From Alicyclobacillus herbarius DSM 13609 (GTDB taxonomy: Bacteria > Bacillota > Bacilli > Alicyclobacillales > Alicyclobacillaceae): DNA of 64,000 nucleotides. Made by a program: the position numbers and the translations under genes. The notes under the pieces were generated by a model, which did not search any database, had not been told where the DNA came from, and worked only from the letters and a program-made list of their open reading frames with translations. This document shows, piece by piece, positions 23,690 to 32,366 of this stretch (positions are counted from its first letter, which is position 1; each line of letters starts with the position of its first letter). The stretch covers positions 124,001 through 188,000 of the forward strand of contig NZ_AUMH01000002.1 of NCBI RefSeq assembly GCF_000430585.1, given 5' to 3'.

Positions 23690-25090
23690 GTGGGGAGAGG
23701 AATGGTGTCTGCGAATCCGAAACGGTTAGGATTGCTGGCCGACATCGTCGTACTCATTGTTAGCTTTTATGTAACCTATCTCGTGACCTCCGCCTTTCGC
23801 GGCGTGCCGCTGATTGTGCGAGGATCATCCATTTTTTATGACACGTTCTCATTTCTCGTCATCTCCTGGTTGTTGTCCTTGCTGCTGACGGTGGAGTATC
23901 CACCTCGTCGCTTGTCGCTGCTGGCCACAGAGGCTTGGATTGCCCTGCGTACGAACGCGCTGGGACTCTTGTTTTTTGCCATCCTCGCGTTTTTGCTCAA
24001 GTATCAGAACTTCAGCCGTTTGTTTGTGGGTACATACTTTGTCGATACCACCCTCCTCATGGTGCTGGTCCGCATCATGGTGCGTGTGGGGCTTGGCTAT
24101 GTCCGCAAGCGTGGGCGGGACATGCGCACCCGTCTCATTGTCGGCGGAAGCCCTCAGGCCTTGCGCTACCTAGAAGGCGTCGAGCGTCGGCCAGACCTTG
24201 GGCTGCGCGTGGTTGGGTATCTGGCGGAAGCATCGACGCGTCTTCCGTTGCCACATCTTGGAAGGTTGGAAGACCTGCCACAGGCGTTGGCAAGGCACTC
24301 TATCGACGGCGTCATCATCGCTATGCCGGTCACCGACTCGCGCATGGACTGGGTGATTAAGCAGTGCGAGCTGCAAGGGGTCTCGGTTGAGTTGATGCTG
24401 GACGGGCTGTCCTCGCGCATCAACTCGAGCACCTTGACCCATTCGCTCGGGGTGTCGCGGCTGGTATTGTCGCCGATACCACATACGTCCACCGGCCTGG
24501 CGTTGAAGCGAGCTACTGATATATTTATCAGCGGGATCGCCTTAATTCTTGCATCGCCTTTTATGGCTGCAATAGCTTTGGCCATCTGGTTGGACGACCG
24601 GGGACCTATTATCTATTCGCAAACGCGAGTTGGGCTGCATGGGCGGCGCTTTAAGATGCACAAATTTCGCAGCATGCGCGTAGACGCTGACAAGCTCAAA
24701 CAGCAGCTGATGCATCTGAATGAAATGTCGGGCCCGGTTTTCAAAATTCGGGACGATCCGCGCGTCACTCGCGTGGGTCGCTTCCTACGAAAGACCAGCC
24801 TCGATGAACTGCCTCAGTTGTGGGATGTCTTCGTTGGCAATATGAGCCTGGTCGGGCCCAGGCCGCCACTCCCGGACGAAGTCGACCAGTACGACGCCTA
24901 CCACCGGCGAAGACTCAGCGTCAAGCCCGGCATCACCTGCATCTGGCAGGTGAGTGGACGTAACGACATCGACTTCGAACAGTGGGTAAGCCTGGATCTG
25001 GAGTACATAGATACTTGGTCCTACATGCAGGACTGGCGGATTCTGTTTAAGACGATTCCGGCGGTGTTGAAGCGGGATGGGGCGAGTTGA
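23690..25090 (+). CDS. Exopolysaccharide priming sugar-phosphate transferase (undecaprenyl-phosphate glycosyl-1-phosphate transferase)
   Basis: A 466-residue polyprenyl glycosylphosphotransferase of the WcaJ/WbaP type. Four or five N-terminal membrane segments are followed by a CoA-binding-like domain (LIVGGSPQALRYLEG, DGVIIAMP) and the C-terminal catalytic region: a membrane helix near 275, then YSQTRVGLHGRRFKMHKFRS, KTSLDELPQLWDVFVGNMSL, VGPRPPLPDEV and KPGITCIWQVSGRNDIDFEQ. It transfers a sugar-1-phosphate to undecaprenyl phosphate, the first membrane step of repeat-unit assembly. GTG 23690 is preferred (AAAGGGA about 9 bases ahead); ATG 23702 lies too near a site. First gene of the locus, and the only one with base composition like the upstream chromosome. 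Confidence 0.93.
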   Translation: MGRGMVSANPKRLGLLADIVVLIVSFYVTYLVTSAFRGVPLIVRGSSIFYDTFSFLVISWLLSLLLTVEYPPRRLSLLATEAWIALRTNALGLLFFAILAFLLKYQNFSRLFVGTYFVDTTLLMVLVRIMVRVGLGYVRKRGRDMRTRLIVGGSPQALRYLEGVERRPDLGLRVVGYLAEASTRLPLPHLGRLEDLPQALARHSIDGVIIAMPVTDSRMDWVIKQCELQGVSVELMLDGLSSRINSSTLTHSLGVSRLVLSPIPHTSTGLALKRATDIFISGIALILASPFMAAIALAIWLDDRGPIIYSQTRVGLHGRRFKMHKFRSMRVDADKLKQQLMHLNEMSGPVFKIRDDPRVTRVGRFLRKTSLDELPQLWDVFVGNMSLVGPRPPLPDEVDQYDAYHRRRLSVKPGITCIWQVSGRNDIDFEQWVSLDLEYIDTWSYMQDWRILFKTIPAVLKRDGAS

Positions 25091-25559
25091 GATGAGTTGG
25101 CAACCCTCTGGCTCGTTGGAAACTGCGTGTAGAACGGCCGTGTGAAATGGTCTAAAGAAGTGTTCAGCAGGTTGTTCTTTGATGGAGTCAGTTCGAAAAG
25201 GGTGACTACGGATATAATATCGGGATTAGAAATCAGAAAGCCTACTGTAAAACGGGGTTCTTGCTAGTAGGGCTTTCGAAGTCGAGGTGTAGTTCCCGTA
25301 AAGGAAAAAGAGGACCGGCTCGAAAGGAACTCTTAGTAGGCCGAGGGGGGGACACGGGGCCTGACAGGTTGCGATGAGTTCGTGCAAAGCATGAGGAGGT
25401 CATTGGAGAAGTCGTAGGTGAAGTTTCATAGCACGTATACGGTTCTGATCTCCACGTTTTTGAGATGGTATCCTTACCCTCTTCCTGCACGAGTATTACT
25501 TGGATCGTCGTGCACCTGTGAAATTGGTTTGATCATGATTGGACTGCGGAGGTTAACGA
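25091..25559 (+). other. 469-base gene-free spacer inside the exopolysaccharide locus, candidate structured leader
   Basis: No protein-coding frame with a ribosome site. A TATAAT at 25213-25218 could be a -10 box, with only a poor -35. From about 25255 to 25400 the sequence is rich in short complementary words, for example CTTTCGAAG and the GGCC..GGGGCC pair around 25350, and in purine runs, suggesting a folded RNA. Bacillus subtilis carries an antitermination RNA (EAR) at a comparable place in its eps operon; I could not match this region to it by eye. Confidence 0.35.
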
Positions 25560-26738
25560 ATGAGGGTCGTTTTTGCGCATGACGCTGTTTTTGATAGAGA
25601 TCCGAAAAACGGGATTTATTATAATGAAAGGTTTAATTTTACTCTATGGAGACGGTATTTAGAGGTCTTTGAGCAGATTACTGTTATTGGACGTGAGCGT
25701 GAAGTTTCCAAAAGTGATAGCCTTGTTGACTCCAGTATCTCCAGTGGACCAAACGTATCCTTTGCTCCAGCGCCTTCTATTAGTGGTCCGGTTCGCATGA
25801 TAACTTCGAGACCTCAAGCGAGACGCATCATTATGAAGGCGTTATGTGAAGCAGACGCGTTGATAGCCCGACTTCCAAGCGAGTTGGGACTGCTATCTGT
25901 ATCCGTTGCACGTAAGTTACAAAAGCCATACGCGATTGAGGTAGTAGGTAATGCGTGGGACAGCTTATGGCACTACGGCAATTGGCAGGGGAAAGTATAT
26001 GCCCCCATACTTCATTATCGTATGAAACGCGCCGTGCGTATGGGACAATATGTCCTCTACGTTACCGATAAATACCTTCAGGAGTGTTATCCGTCTGCGG
26101 GCATCACAACCAACTGTTCTAATGTGGAGATTCCATCTAATAGCGATGAGATGGAAGCTTTAATAGAATTTCGAACTCGCTCTATTGAAGGCCAACAGCC
26201 TCCCATCAAAGTTGGCATCATCGCGTTTATGGAGGCCAAATACAAAGGGATTGATACGGCTCTACGAGCACTACAGTTGCTAAGGGACCAGATAGACATT
26301 GAGCTTAGGATATTAGGTGGAGGAAACCGGGAACCTTGGGTTATGATGGCCAAAAAATTAGGGTTAAGCGATCGGGTTAAGTTTTACGGCGCTTTTCCCC
26401 CAGGGGAGGCTGTATTTCGGTGGTTGGACGATTTGGATATCTATCTACAGCCAAGTAAAACTGAAGGTCTCCCGCGTGCTTTGATAGAGGCTATGAGTCG
26501 GGGGTTACCAGCAATTGGGACTAATGTGGGGGGGATACCTGAGCTATTGCCCGAGTCATGCATATGCGGAAAGAATGACTATAAGGGTCTGGCCAAGCTA
26601 ATACAGCAGGTGGTTTTGAGTAAAGACCTGCAGCGTGAATTATGCCAGGTTAATATAAAAAAAGCTAGTCAGTACAGCAAAACTCTACTTGATGCACGCA
26701 GGAAAGATTTTTGGAAAGTGTTTGCGAGCAGTATCTAA
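25560..26738 (+). CDS. Glycosyltransferase family 4 protein
   Basis: A 392-residue GT-B glycosyltransferase. The C-terminal donor-binding half shows KVGIIAFMEAKYKGIDTALR, ELRILGGGNREPW, VKFYGAFPPGEAVFRWLDDL and the GT4 E-x7-E motif as PSKTEGLPRALIEAMSRGLP. The N-terminal acceptor half is divergent. ATG 25560 has GGAGG 8 bases ahead. It is the first gene of the AT-rich part of the locus and lies six codon-lengths ahead of the uronate epimerase. It should add one sugar to the lipid-linked repeat unit at the cytoplasmic face of the membrane. The sugar and linkage cannot be predicted. Confidence 0.92.
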   Translation: MRVVFAHDAVFDRDPKNGIYYNERFNFTLWRRYLEVFEQITVIGREREVSKSDSLVDSSISSGPNVSFAPAPSISGPVRMITSRPQARRIIMKALCEADALIARLPSELGLLSVSVARKLQKPYAIEVVGNAWDSLWHYGNWQGKVYAPILHYRMKRAVRMGQYVLYVTDKYLQECYPSAGITTNCSNVEIPSNSDEMEALIEFRTRSIEGQQPPIKVGIIAFMEAKYKGIDTALRALQLLRDQIDIELRILGGGNREPWVMMAKKLGLSDRVKFYGAFPPGEAVFRWLDDLDIYLQPSKTEGLPRALIEAMSRGLPAIGTNVGGIPELLPESCICGKNDYKGLAKLIQQVVLSKDLQRELCQVNIKKASQYSKTLLDARRKDFWKVFASSI

Positions 26739-26759
26739 ATTCCAATGGGAGGTCACAAG

Positions 26760-27788
26760 GTGGACGGATCTAAGACGGTATTAGTAACTGGATGTGCTGG
26801 ATTCATAGGTTTTCATGTTGCAAATAGGTTGTTGAGCGAAGGTTACATTGTAATTGGGATAGATAACATGAGTCCGTATTATGATCCGCGTCTCAAGGAA
26901 TCTCGTCTCAGGATACTCCGTGAGAAGTATGGAACATTTACCTTTGTTCAAGGTGGCGTTGAAGATAGCGATTTGATCGAGCGGGTATTAGAAGCTCACC
27001 CTATAAGTTATGTTATTCATCTCGCGGCTCAGGCCGGAGTACGGTACAGCCTCGAAAATCCAATGAGTTACATTGACTCGAACATACACGGGTTTGCAGT
27101 GATTCTCGAGGCTTGTCGGATACACAAGATTAGGCACCTTTTGTACGCATCATCAAGCTCGGTTTATGGAGCAAATACCGCTATGCCCTTTTCGGTGCAT
27201 CAGAATGTTGATCATCCTATGAGCCTATATGCCGCAACAAAGAAGGCAAACGAGCTTATGGCACATGCATATAGCAGCTTGTTTGACTTGCCGACAACAG
27301 GTCTGCGATTCTTCACCGTTTACGGACCCTGGGGCCGCCCGGACATGGCTTTGTTCAAGTTTACAAAGGCAATTTTAAATGGAGAACCTATTCAAGTCTT
27401 TAATTATGGCAACATGAGGCGTGATTTTACTTACATCGATGATATAGTCGATGCTATAGCTAAGTTGGTAGAATATATTCCCCAACCTAACCCTCAGTGG
27501 AATGGGGATCATCCAGAGCCGGGAAGTAGCTATTGTAGATACAGGGTTTACAACATCGGGAGTCACCGCCCTATAGCTCTGAATGAGTTTATTGATCTTC
27601 TCGAGAAGGAACTAGGGAAAAAAGCAGTGAGGGAATACCTGCCCATGCAACCCGGTGACGTGCCTGAAACTTATGCCGACGTGACTGATCTATTCTCCGA
27701 CGTTGGCTTCACACCGCGTGTATCTGTGGAGGAAGGTGTAAGGAGATTTGTGGAATGGTATAAGTCATATTACACCGACGATAAATGA
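26760..27788 (+). CDS. NAD-dependent epimerase, UDP-glucuronate 4-epimerase-like
   Basis: A 342-residue short-chain epimerase. The NAD loop is VLVTGCAGFIGFHVANRLL at the N terminus, followed by GIDNMSPYYDPRLKESRL, which is characteristic of UDP-glucuronate 4-epimerases, then the catalytic Ser in YASSSSVYGAN and Tyr-x3-Lys in YAATKKANE. FFTVYGPWGRPDMALFKF also fits that subgroup. GTG 26760 has GGGAGG at 26748-26753; ATG 26745 is too early for that site. It converts UDP-glucuronate to UDP-galacturonate and so needs UDP-glucuronate from a dehydrogenase; the dehydrogenase at 27992 is the natural partner, although its subgroup looks closer to N-acetyl sugars. Confidence 0.9.
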   Translation: MDGSKTVLVTGCAGFIGFHVANRLLSEGYIVIGIDNMSPYYDPRLKESRLRILREKYGTFTFVQGGVEDSDLIERVLEAHPISYVIHLAAQAGVRYSLENPMSYIDSNIHGFAVILEACRIHKIRHLLYASSSSVYGANTAMPFSVHQNVDHPMSLYAATKKANELMAHAYSSLFDLPTTGLRFFTVYGPWGRPDMALFKFTKAILNGEPIQVFNYGNMRRDFTYIDDIVDAIAKLVEYIPQPNPQWNGDHPEPGSSYCRYRVYNIGSHRPIALNEFIDLLEKELGKKAVREYLPMQPGDVPETYADVTDLFSDVGFTPRVSVEEGVRRFVEWYKSYYTDDK

Positions 27789-27991
27789 ATTACCAACCCG
27801 TTTCGCCTCCGGTGGCCTTCGCAAGTCAACAACATATCTACCATAGCCTTTGGACACCTGAGCTGTTGGTGCTGAGCCGTAACTCATCTGGATAAGGGTG
27901 CCAAGTGGCATAAAAGCCCTTGTCTACTACGGATAGACCTGCCTATAGCTCGTCTACAGTTCTATGATACGAGTTCCATGGAAGGGTGAAC

Positions 27992-29278
27992 TTGAAAAGA
28001 ATGCAATATATAGGAATCGTTGGCCTGGGGTATGTTGGCTTGCCTTTAGCGGTGGAGTTTGGAAAGGTACGTAATGTCATAGGGTTTGACCTTAACGAAA
28101 CGAGAATTGGTGAACTTAGAAATGGCTATGACCGAACAGGAGAGGTTTCAGGGGAAAGCCTCGCGGAAGCAAACATTGACTTTACTGTACATCCGGAAGA
28201 ACTAAGGAAATGTGACTTTGTGATTGTGTGCGTTCCTACACCAGTTGACCAGGCAAGACAACCTGATCTCGGGCCGATACGAAAGGCGTCAGAGCTAGTT
28301 GGCAGAAACCTTAAGCGTGGGGCCGTGGTTGTATATGAGTCAACCGTCTATCCGGGTGTGACAGAGGAGATTTGTGCCCCTATTTTGGAACGTGAGTCTG
28401 CCATGGTGAGGGGAAAAGACTTCTTCGTGGCCTATTCGCCTGAAAGAATTAATCCTGGCGATAGAGAGCACACATTGCGTAATGTCGTGAAGGTCGTGTC
28501 AGGAGAGTCTGAGCAAATATGCAACTTAGTGGCCGAGTTGTACAGCCTAGTAGTGCCAGCGGGTGTTTATAAAGCTTCGAGCATTAGGGTAGCCGAAGCT
28601 GCGAAGGTCATAGAAAATACACAACGGGATCTCAATATAGCATTGATGAATGAGTTGTCCATGCTTTTCAATTTAATGGGTATCGACACAAATGAAGTTC
28701 TGGAAGCATGCCGGACAAAGTGGAACTTTATGGGTTTTAGGCCGGGTTTGGTCGGTGGGCATTGCATTGGCGTGGATCCTTATTATCTGACATTTAAGGC
28801 CCGAAGCCTGGGGTTTCATCCACAATTAATAACTGCCGGTAGATTGATCAACGACGGTATGGGGAAGTATGTAGCAAGAAGTGTAGTGAAGAAGTTAGTG
28901 CAGAGCGGAGTTAGCCTACACTCAGTAAGCGTCAATATCCTGGGTATCACGTTTAAGGAAAACATTCGTGATACCAGGAATTCTAAAGTCATTGATGTTA
29001 TTGAGGAATTGAACGATTATGGAATTACCGTCCGAGTGACTGATCCGCACGCTGATCCAGAATCGGTGATGAGAGATTACGGAATTCAACTCTGGAAGTT
29101 CTCCGAACTTCCACCAGCTCATGCGGTAATTTTGGCTGTTCCCCATCGCGAATATATGCGATTAAGGTGGACAGAGATAGGCTCATTGTTGCATGACGGA
29201 GCGGGTGTGGTAGCTGATCTGAAGGGCGTGTTAAGCCTTAACGATTGTCCAGAGCAGATCTCTGTATGGAGGTTATAG
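27992..29278 (+). CDS. Nucleotide-sugar dehydrogenase (TviB/WbpO-like UDP-sugar 6-dehydrogenase)
   Basis: A 428-residue UDP-sugar dehydrogenase. GIVGLGYVGLPLAVEFG is the NAD loop, VYESTVYPGVTEEIC and SPERINPGDREHTL are family segments typical of the TviB/WbpO branch acting on UDP-N-acetylhexosamines, and the catalytic cysteine lies in GLVGGHCIGVDPYYL. The C-terminal domain has LGITFKENIRDTRNSKV. It oxidises C6 twice to give a uronic acid sugar nucleotide. TTG 27992 is chosen because GGAAGGG at 27980-27986 precedes it; GTG 27986 and ATG 28001 are alternatives. A 203-base spacer with no recognised content separates it from the epimerase. Confidence 0.92.
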   Translation: MKRMQYIGIVGLGYVGLPLAVEFGKVRNVIGFDLNETRIGELRNGYDRTGEVSGESLAEANIDFTVHPEELRKCDFVIVCVPTPVDQARQPDLGPIRKASELVGRNLKRGAVVVYESTVYPGVTEEICAPILERESAMVRGKDFFVAYSPERINPGDREHTLRNVVKVVSGESEQICNLVAELYSLVVPAGVYKASSIRVAEAAKVIENTQRDLNIALMNELSMLFNLMGIDTNEVLEACRTKWNFMGFRPGLVGGHCIGVDPYYLTFKARSLGFHPQLITAGRLINDGMGKYVARSVVKKLVQSGVSLHSVSVNILGITFKENIRDTRNSKVIDVIEELNDYGITVRVTDPHADPESVMRDYGIQLWKFSELPPAHAVILAVPHREYMRLRWTEIGSLLHDGAGVVADLKGVLSLNDCPEQISVWRL

Positions 29279-29285
29279 ATATTCC

Positions 29286-30566
29286 ATGCGGGGTACTGAC
29301 TCAACACTGGAGCCAATGCCATCCGAGAGACTTTCGATATTGAGAAATTTCTCGTGGAATCTCGTTGGTAATGTACTTTATGCCTTATCCCAATGGGGCA
29401 TGCTCATCGCCATTTCAAAGTTTCTGGATGTAGCTGCGGTAGGTGAGTACACTCTTGCTCTAGCATTGACTTCTCCCGTGATTCAGTTTACGAACATGCA
29501 GATGCGCTCAGTACAAGTCACTGATGTAGAAGAAGAATTTGCTTTTTCAACTTATCTGGGCTTTCGGCTCCTACTTACGTGCATCGGTTTTATTGTCATT
29601 ATTACGGTTGGTTTCTGGTCCGGAGGTGAATGGCAGGCCTATCTGGTGATAGTCTCTGTAGGCTTGGCGAAATCCTTTGAATCGATCAGCGACATCATCT
29701 ACGGTCTCTTTCAAAAGCACGAACGAATGAACTTTATTGGGCGTTCATTAATTCTAAAGTCGGTTTTGTCCTTTGGAACGGTAGTCGGAGGAGTTGCCTT
29801 GACGCACGACTTAGTTGTAGCAACAGTCTCACAAGCATGTAGTTGGCTCCTGCTGTTGCTTTTTTATGATATGAAAAATGCCAAGAAGTTCGTTAGCATC
29901 AAGGTGACTCTAGCCCACTCATCGACGTATAGCCTTCTTTGGAAGGGTGTCCCTCTCGGGCTGGTCATGTTAATGATCTCGCTGAATACAAATGTTCCCA
30001 GGTACTTCATCTCTCACTTTTTGGGTACCGAATACCTAGGGTACTTTGGCGCGTTGTCCTATGTGGTTATTGCGGGGAACACCTTTGTCCTAGCTCTCGG
30101 TCAATCCTCCAGCCCACGACTCTCACGGTATTATGCTGATAGGAGCATGCGTGATTATATAAAAATGACGTCTAGACTTTGCGCGGTCGGCGGGGTGATT
30201 GCTATTGTGCCCATAGCTGTAATACGCCTTTGGGGAGGAACAATATTATCACTAGTGTACAAGAGTAGCTATGCCTCCTATTCGTGGGTGTTTTTCCTGT
30301 TGATGATATCAGCTGGAATAGGATACGTAACATCGTTTTTAGGGTACAGTGTTACCGCTGCACGATACTTTAGGATTCAGCCGGTTATCTTGTTCCTAAC
30401 GGTTCTCGCCACATTTCTGACTAGCCTATGTCTGGTGCCGAACCGCGGGCTTGACGGAGCAGCATACGCACTCATCGCAGGTGCCAGTGTGCAGTTTTTA
30501 TCAACGGGCCTCGTTTACTTATGGATTGTACGTAGTGGGTACAAGCTTATGTCAAGAACTCTCTAG
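29286..30566 (+). CDS. Polysaccharide flippase (Wzx/oligosaccharide flippase family)
   Basis: A 426-residue membrane protein with about twelve hydrophobic segments and the flippase opening LRNFSWNLVGNVLYALSQWG, where a short basic helix leads into the first membrane segment. It belongs to the MOP superfamily and should move lipid-linked repeat units to the outer face. GGAGG lies about 13 bases ahead of ATG 29286, which is slightly long; ATG 29319 would still leave all membrane segments intact. It begins eight bases after the dehydrogenase. Only 23 bases after its stop an IS is inserted, separating it from the remaining genes of the locus and possibly altering their expression. Confidence 0.88.
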   Translation: MRGTDSTLEPMPSERLSILRNFSWNLVGNVLYALSQWGMLIAISKFLDVAAVGEYTLALALTSPVIQFTNMQMRSVQVTDVEEEFAFSTYLGFRLLLTCIGFIVIITVGFWSGGEWQAYLVIVSVGLAKSFESISDIIYGLFQKHERMNFIGRSLILKSVLSFGTVVGGVALTHDLVVATVSQACSWLLLLLFYDMKNAKKFVSIKVTLAHSSTYSLLWKGVPLGLVMLMISLNTNVPRYFISHFLGTEYLGYFGALSYVVIAGNTFVLALGQSSSPRLSRYYADRSMRDYIKMTSRLCAVGGVIAIVPIAVIRLWGGTILSLVYKSSYASYSWVFFLLMISAGIGYVTSFLGYSVTAARYFRIQPVILFLTVLATFLTSLCLVPNRGLDGAAYALIAGASVQFLSTGLVYLWIVRSGYKLMSRTL

Positions 30567-30589
30567 AATGGATTCTCTGGGTTTAACTA

Positions 30590-32220
30590 GTGGCCCCTGA
30601 AAAAATCGGTGAAATGGGCCAATAAAAAAGGAATCGCAAGTCCTCGCGGTGAAGTGAATGTTGACGAGACAAACACTGACCCCGGGGTGCTTTGCGAATT
30701 CCTTTACTTACGAATTCGGCACGACACCCCGAGATTCCTGTTTAGGGGTGTTGGAAAGTGCTACGGACTCATCAAAATCAGTTGACGCTTTGGGAGGCTA
30801 TCCTACCTGAGCCGTTGCTCAATCTACCAGCGGAACTGGAGTATGTGGATCAAATTCTGGATGACGAACGGTTCATGGTACCGTTTCTCGAAAAGTTTAA
30901 TACGGTTAGAGGACGACCGACCGTGCCGGTGCAAACATACCTGCGTCTCATGTACCTGAAGTTCCGCTATCAGTTGGGATATGAAACGCTCGTACGGGAA
31001 GTAAGTGACAGCCTTGCATGGCGGCGCTTCTGCCACATCCCCATCGACGGGAAAGTACCCGATGCCAGTACGCTCATCAAGGCCAGGAAGCGGTATGGTG
31101 AGGATACCGTCGAACAACTGAATGAACTGTTGGTGAAGAAGCTGAGCGAACAGAAGGTCATCCGGCATCGCAAATTTCGTACGGATACCACGGTGGTCGA
31201 GTCGGACATTCATCATCCAACGGATGCCACGCTTTTACAGGATGGCATTCGTGCCATCACCCGAACGGTTAACCACATTCGCAAACTCGCCTCCCACGCC
31301 ACCGAGGGTTTCGTGGACCAAACCGATGCGGTAAAGAATAAGGTCCTGTCGTTTGCAAAGGTTCTGCGTCGTCGGATGAGTAGGTCCTGGGATGAGGTCA
31401 ACCGAATCACGCAAGACGTTGTGGATATCACGCAAAATGTGTTGCAACAGGCCGAGTCCGTGGTTGAGAAGCTACAGCGTACAAAGAAACCGCCCGTAAA
31501 GGCGCAAAAGGAAAAGCTTCAGTCCCTTGTGGATAAGACGAAGCGACTGCTCGGTCAAGCCAAAGAAGTCATTGGTGGAAATCGAATCATTCCGGACCGC
31601 ATCATTAGCATTCATGACGCCGAGGCTCGGCCGATCAAAAAAGGCAAACTCGTCAAGAAGGTTGAGTTTGGGTATAAGGTTCGCATTGATGAAACGGAGA
31701 GCGGATTTGTGACTGGGTATGCGGTGTATACAGGTAATCCGTCGGACGACGATTTGCTCATCCCGGCTGTGCAGCATCACAAAGAGATATTCGGTTCTGC
31801 GCCTCACGCAGTTGCGACGGACCGAGGGTTCAGCAGTCGTAAGAATGAACGAGCATTGCAAGAAGAATTTGGTGTTCGGTATGTGAGTACGCCATTTCGA
31901 GGCAAGAAAGGCAAGCCACGAACCGAACTAGAGCGAGCGCATTGGTACCGGAACTTGCAGCGATTCCGAGCCGCGGGTGAAGCAAAGATAGCCCTTCTGA
32001 AACAAAAGTACGGATTGGGCCGCAGTCGATTCCGGGGACACTCGGGCACATCGGCATGGGTTGGATACGGAATCATGGCCCACAATCTGAGGAGAGCGGC
32101 CCAAGTGGGTCGCTAACAGGAAACAAAAGGTATACATGAAACGGACACTCCTGAGAAATTCCAATCTGACCACTTCAGCTGCAGAGCGGCAACTCAATGG
32201 AGGACTTTTTCAGGGGCCAC
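30590..32220 (+). mobile_element. Intact 1631-bp insertion sequence with one transposase gene, ISNCY/ISDol1-like
   Basis: The ends are inverted repeats: GTGGCCCCTGAAAAAATC at 30590 and the complement of GACTTTTTCAGGGGCCAC ending at 32220 (one mismatch in 18). The element is flanked by a 6-bp direct repeat TAACTA at 30584-30589 and 32221-32226, a target duplication that indicates a simple, fairly recent insertion. The left end contains a hairpin ACACCCC/GGGGTGT (30724-30730 and 30745-30751) that would hide the transposase ribosome site in read-through transcripts. A deletion derivative of the same element lies at 45257-45362. Confidence 0.93.
30758..32116 (+). CDS. Transposase, ISNCY-type (ISDol1-like)
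   Basis: A 452-residue DDE-type transposase. The N-terminal domain reads GRPTVPVQTYLRLMYLKFRY then LGYETLVREVSDSLAWRRFC, the first acidic residue sits in KFRTDTTVVESDIHHPTDA, and the second within AVATDRGFSSRKNERALQEE; the C terminus ends in a basic GRSRFRGHSGT segment. A long charged insertion at about 180-260 is predicted helical. Start GTG 30758 with GGAA just ahead and AGGGGTG further upstream. The gene appears intact. It has no codon disruption, consistent with the perfect target duplication of the element. The family assignment is from overall pattern, and IS1182-type is an alternative. Confidence 0.88.
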   Translation: MLRTHQNQLTLWEAILPEPLLNLPAELEYVDQILDDERFMVPFLEKFNTVRGRPTVPVQTYLRLMYLKFRYQLGYETLVREVSDSLAWRRFCHIPIDGKVPDASTLIKARKRYGEDTVEQLNELLVKKLSEQKVIRHRKFRTDTTVVESDIHHPTDATLLQDGIRAITRTVNHIRKLASHATEGFVDQTDAVKNKVLSFAKVLRRRMSRSWDEVNRITQDVVDITQNVLQQAESVVEKLQRTKKPPVKAQKEKLQSLVDKTKRLLGQAKEVIGGNRIIPDRIISIHDAEARPIKKGKLVKKVEFGYKVRIDETESGFVTGYAVYTGNPSDDDLLIPAVQHHKEIFGSAPHAVATDRGFSSRKNERALQEEFGVRYVSTPFRGKKGKPRTELERAHWYRNLQRFRAAGEAKIALLKQKYGLGRSRFRGHSGTSAWVGYGIMAHNLRRAAQVGR

Positions 32221-32366
32221 TAACTAGGTGTGCGCTTGACTGCCCCAAACGAGTATCCCACGGCGACCTGAATGAAGTTTCTTGAAAAGGCATCGTCGGA
32301 GAAAATCGGCTGGCTCTAGGATGGTATAGAAAGTCTTTGCGTGCGAAGTATGTAGGGGGAAATTTC

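Noticed and set aside
25255..25400. Firm assignment of an EAR antitermination RNA
   Set aside because: Position is suggestive, but I could not align conserved bases by eye, so it is reported only as a candidate.
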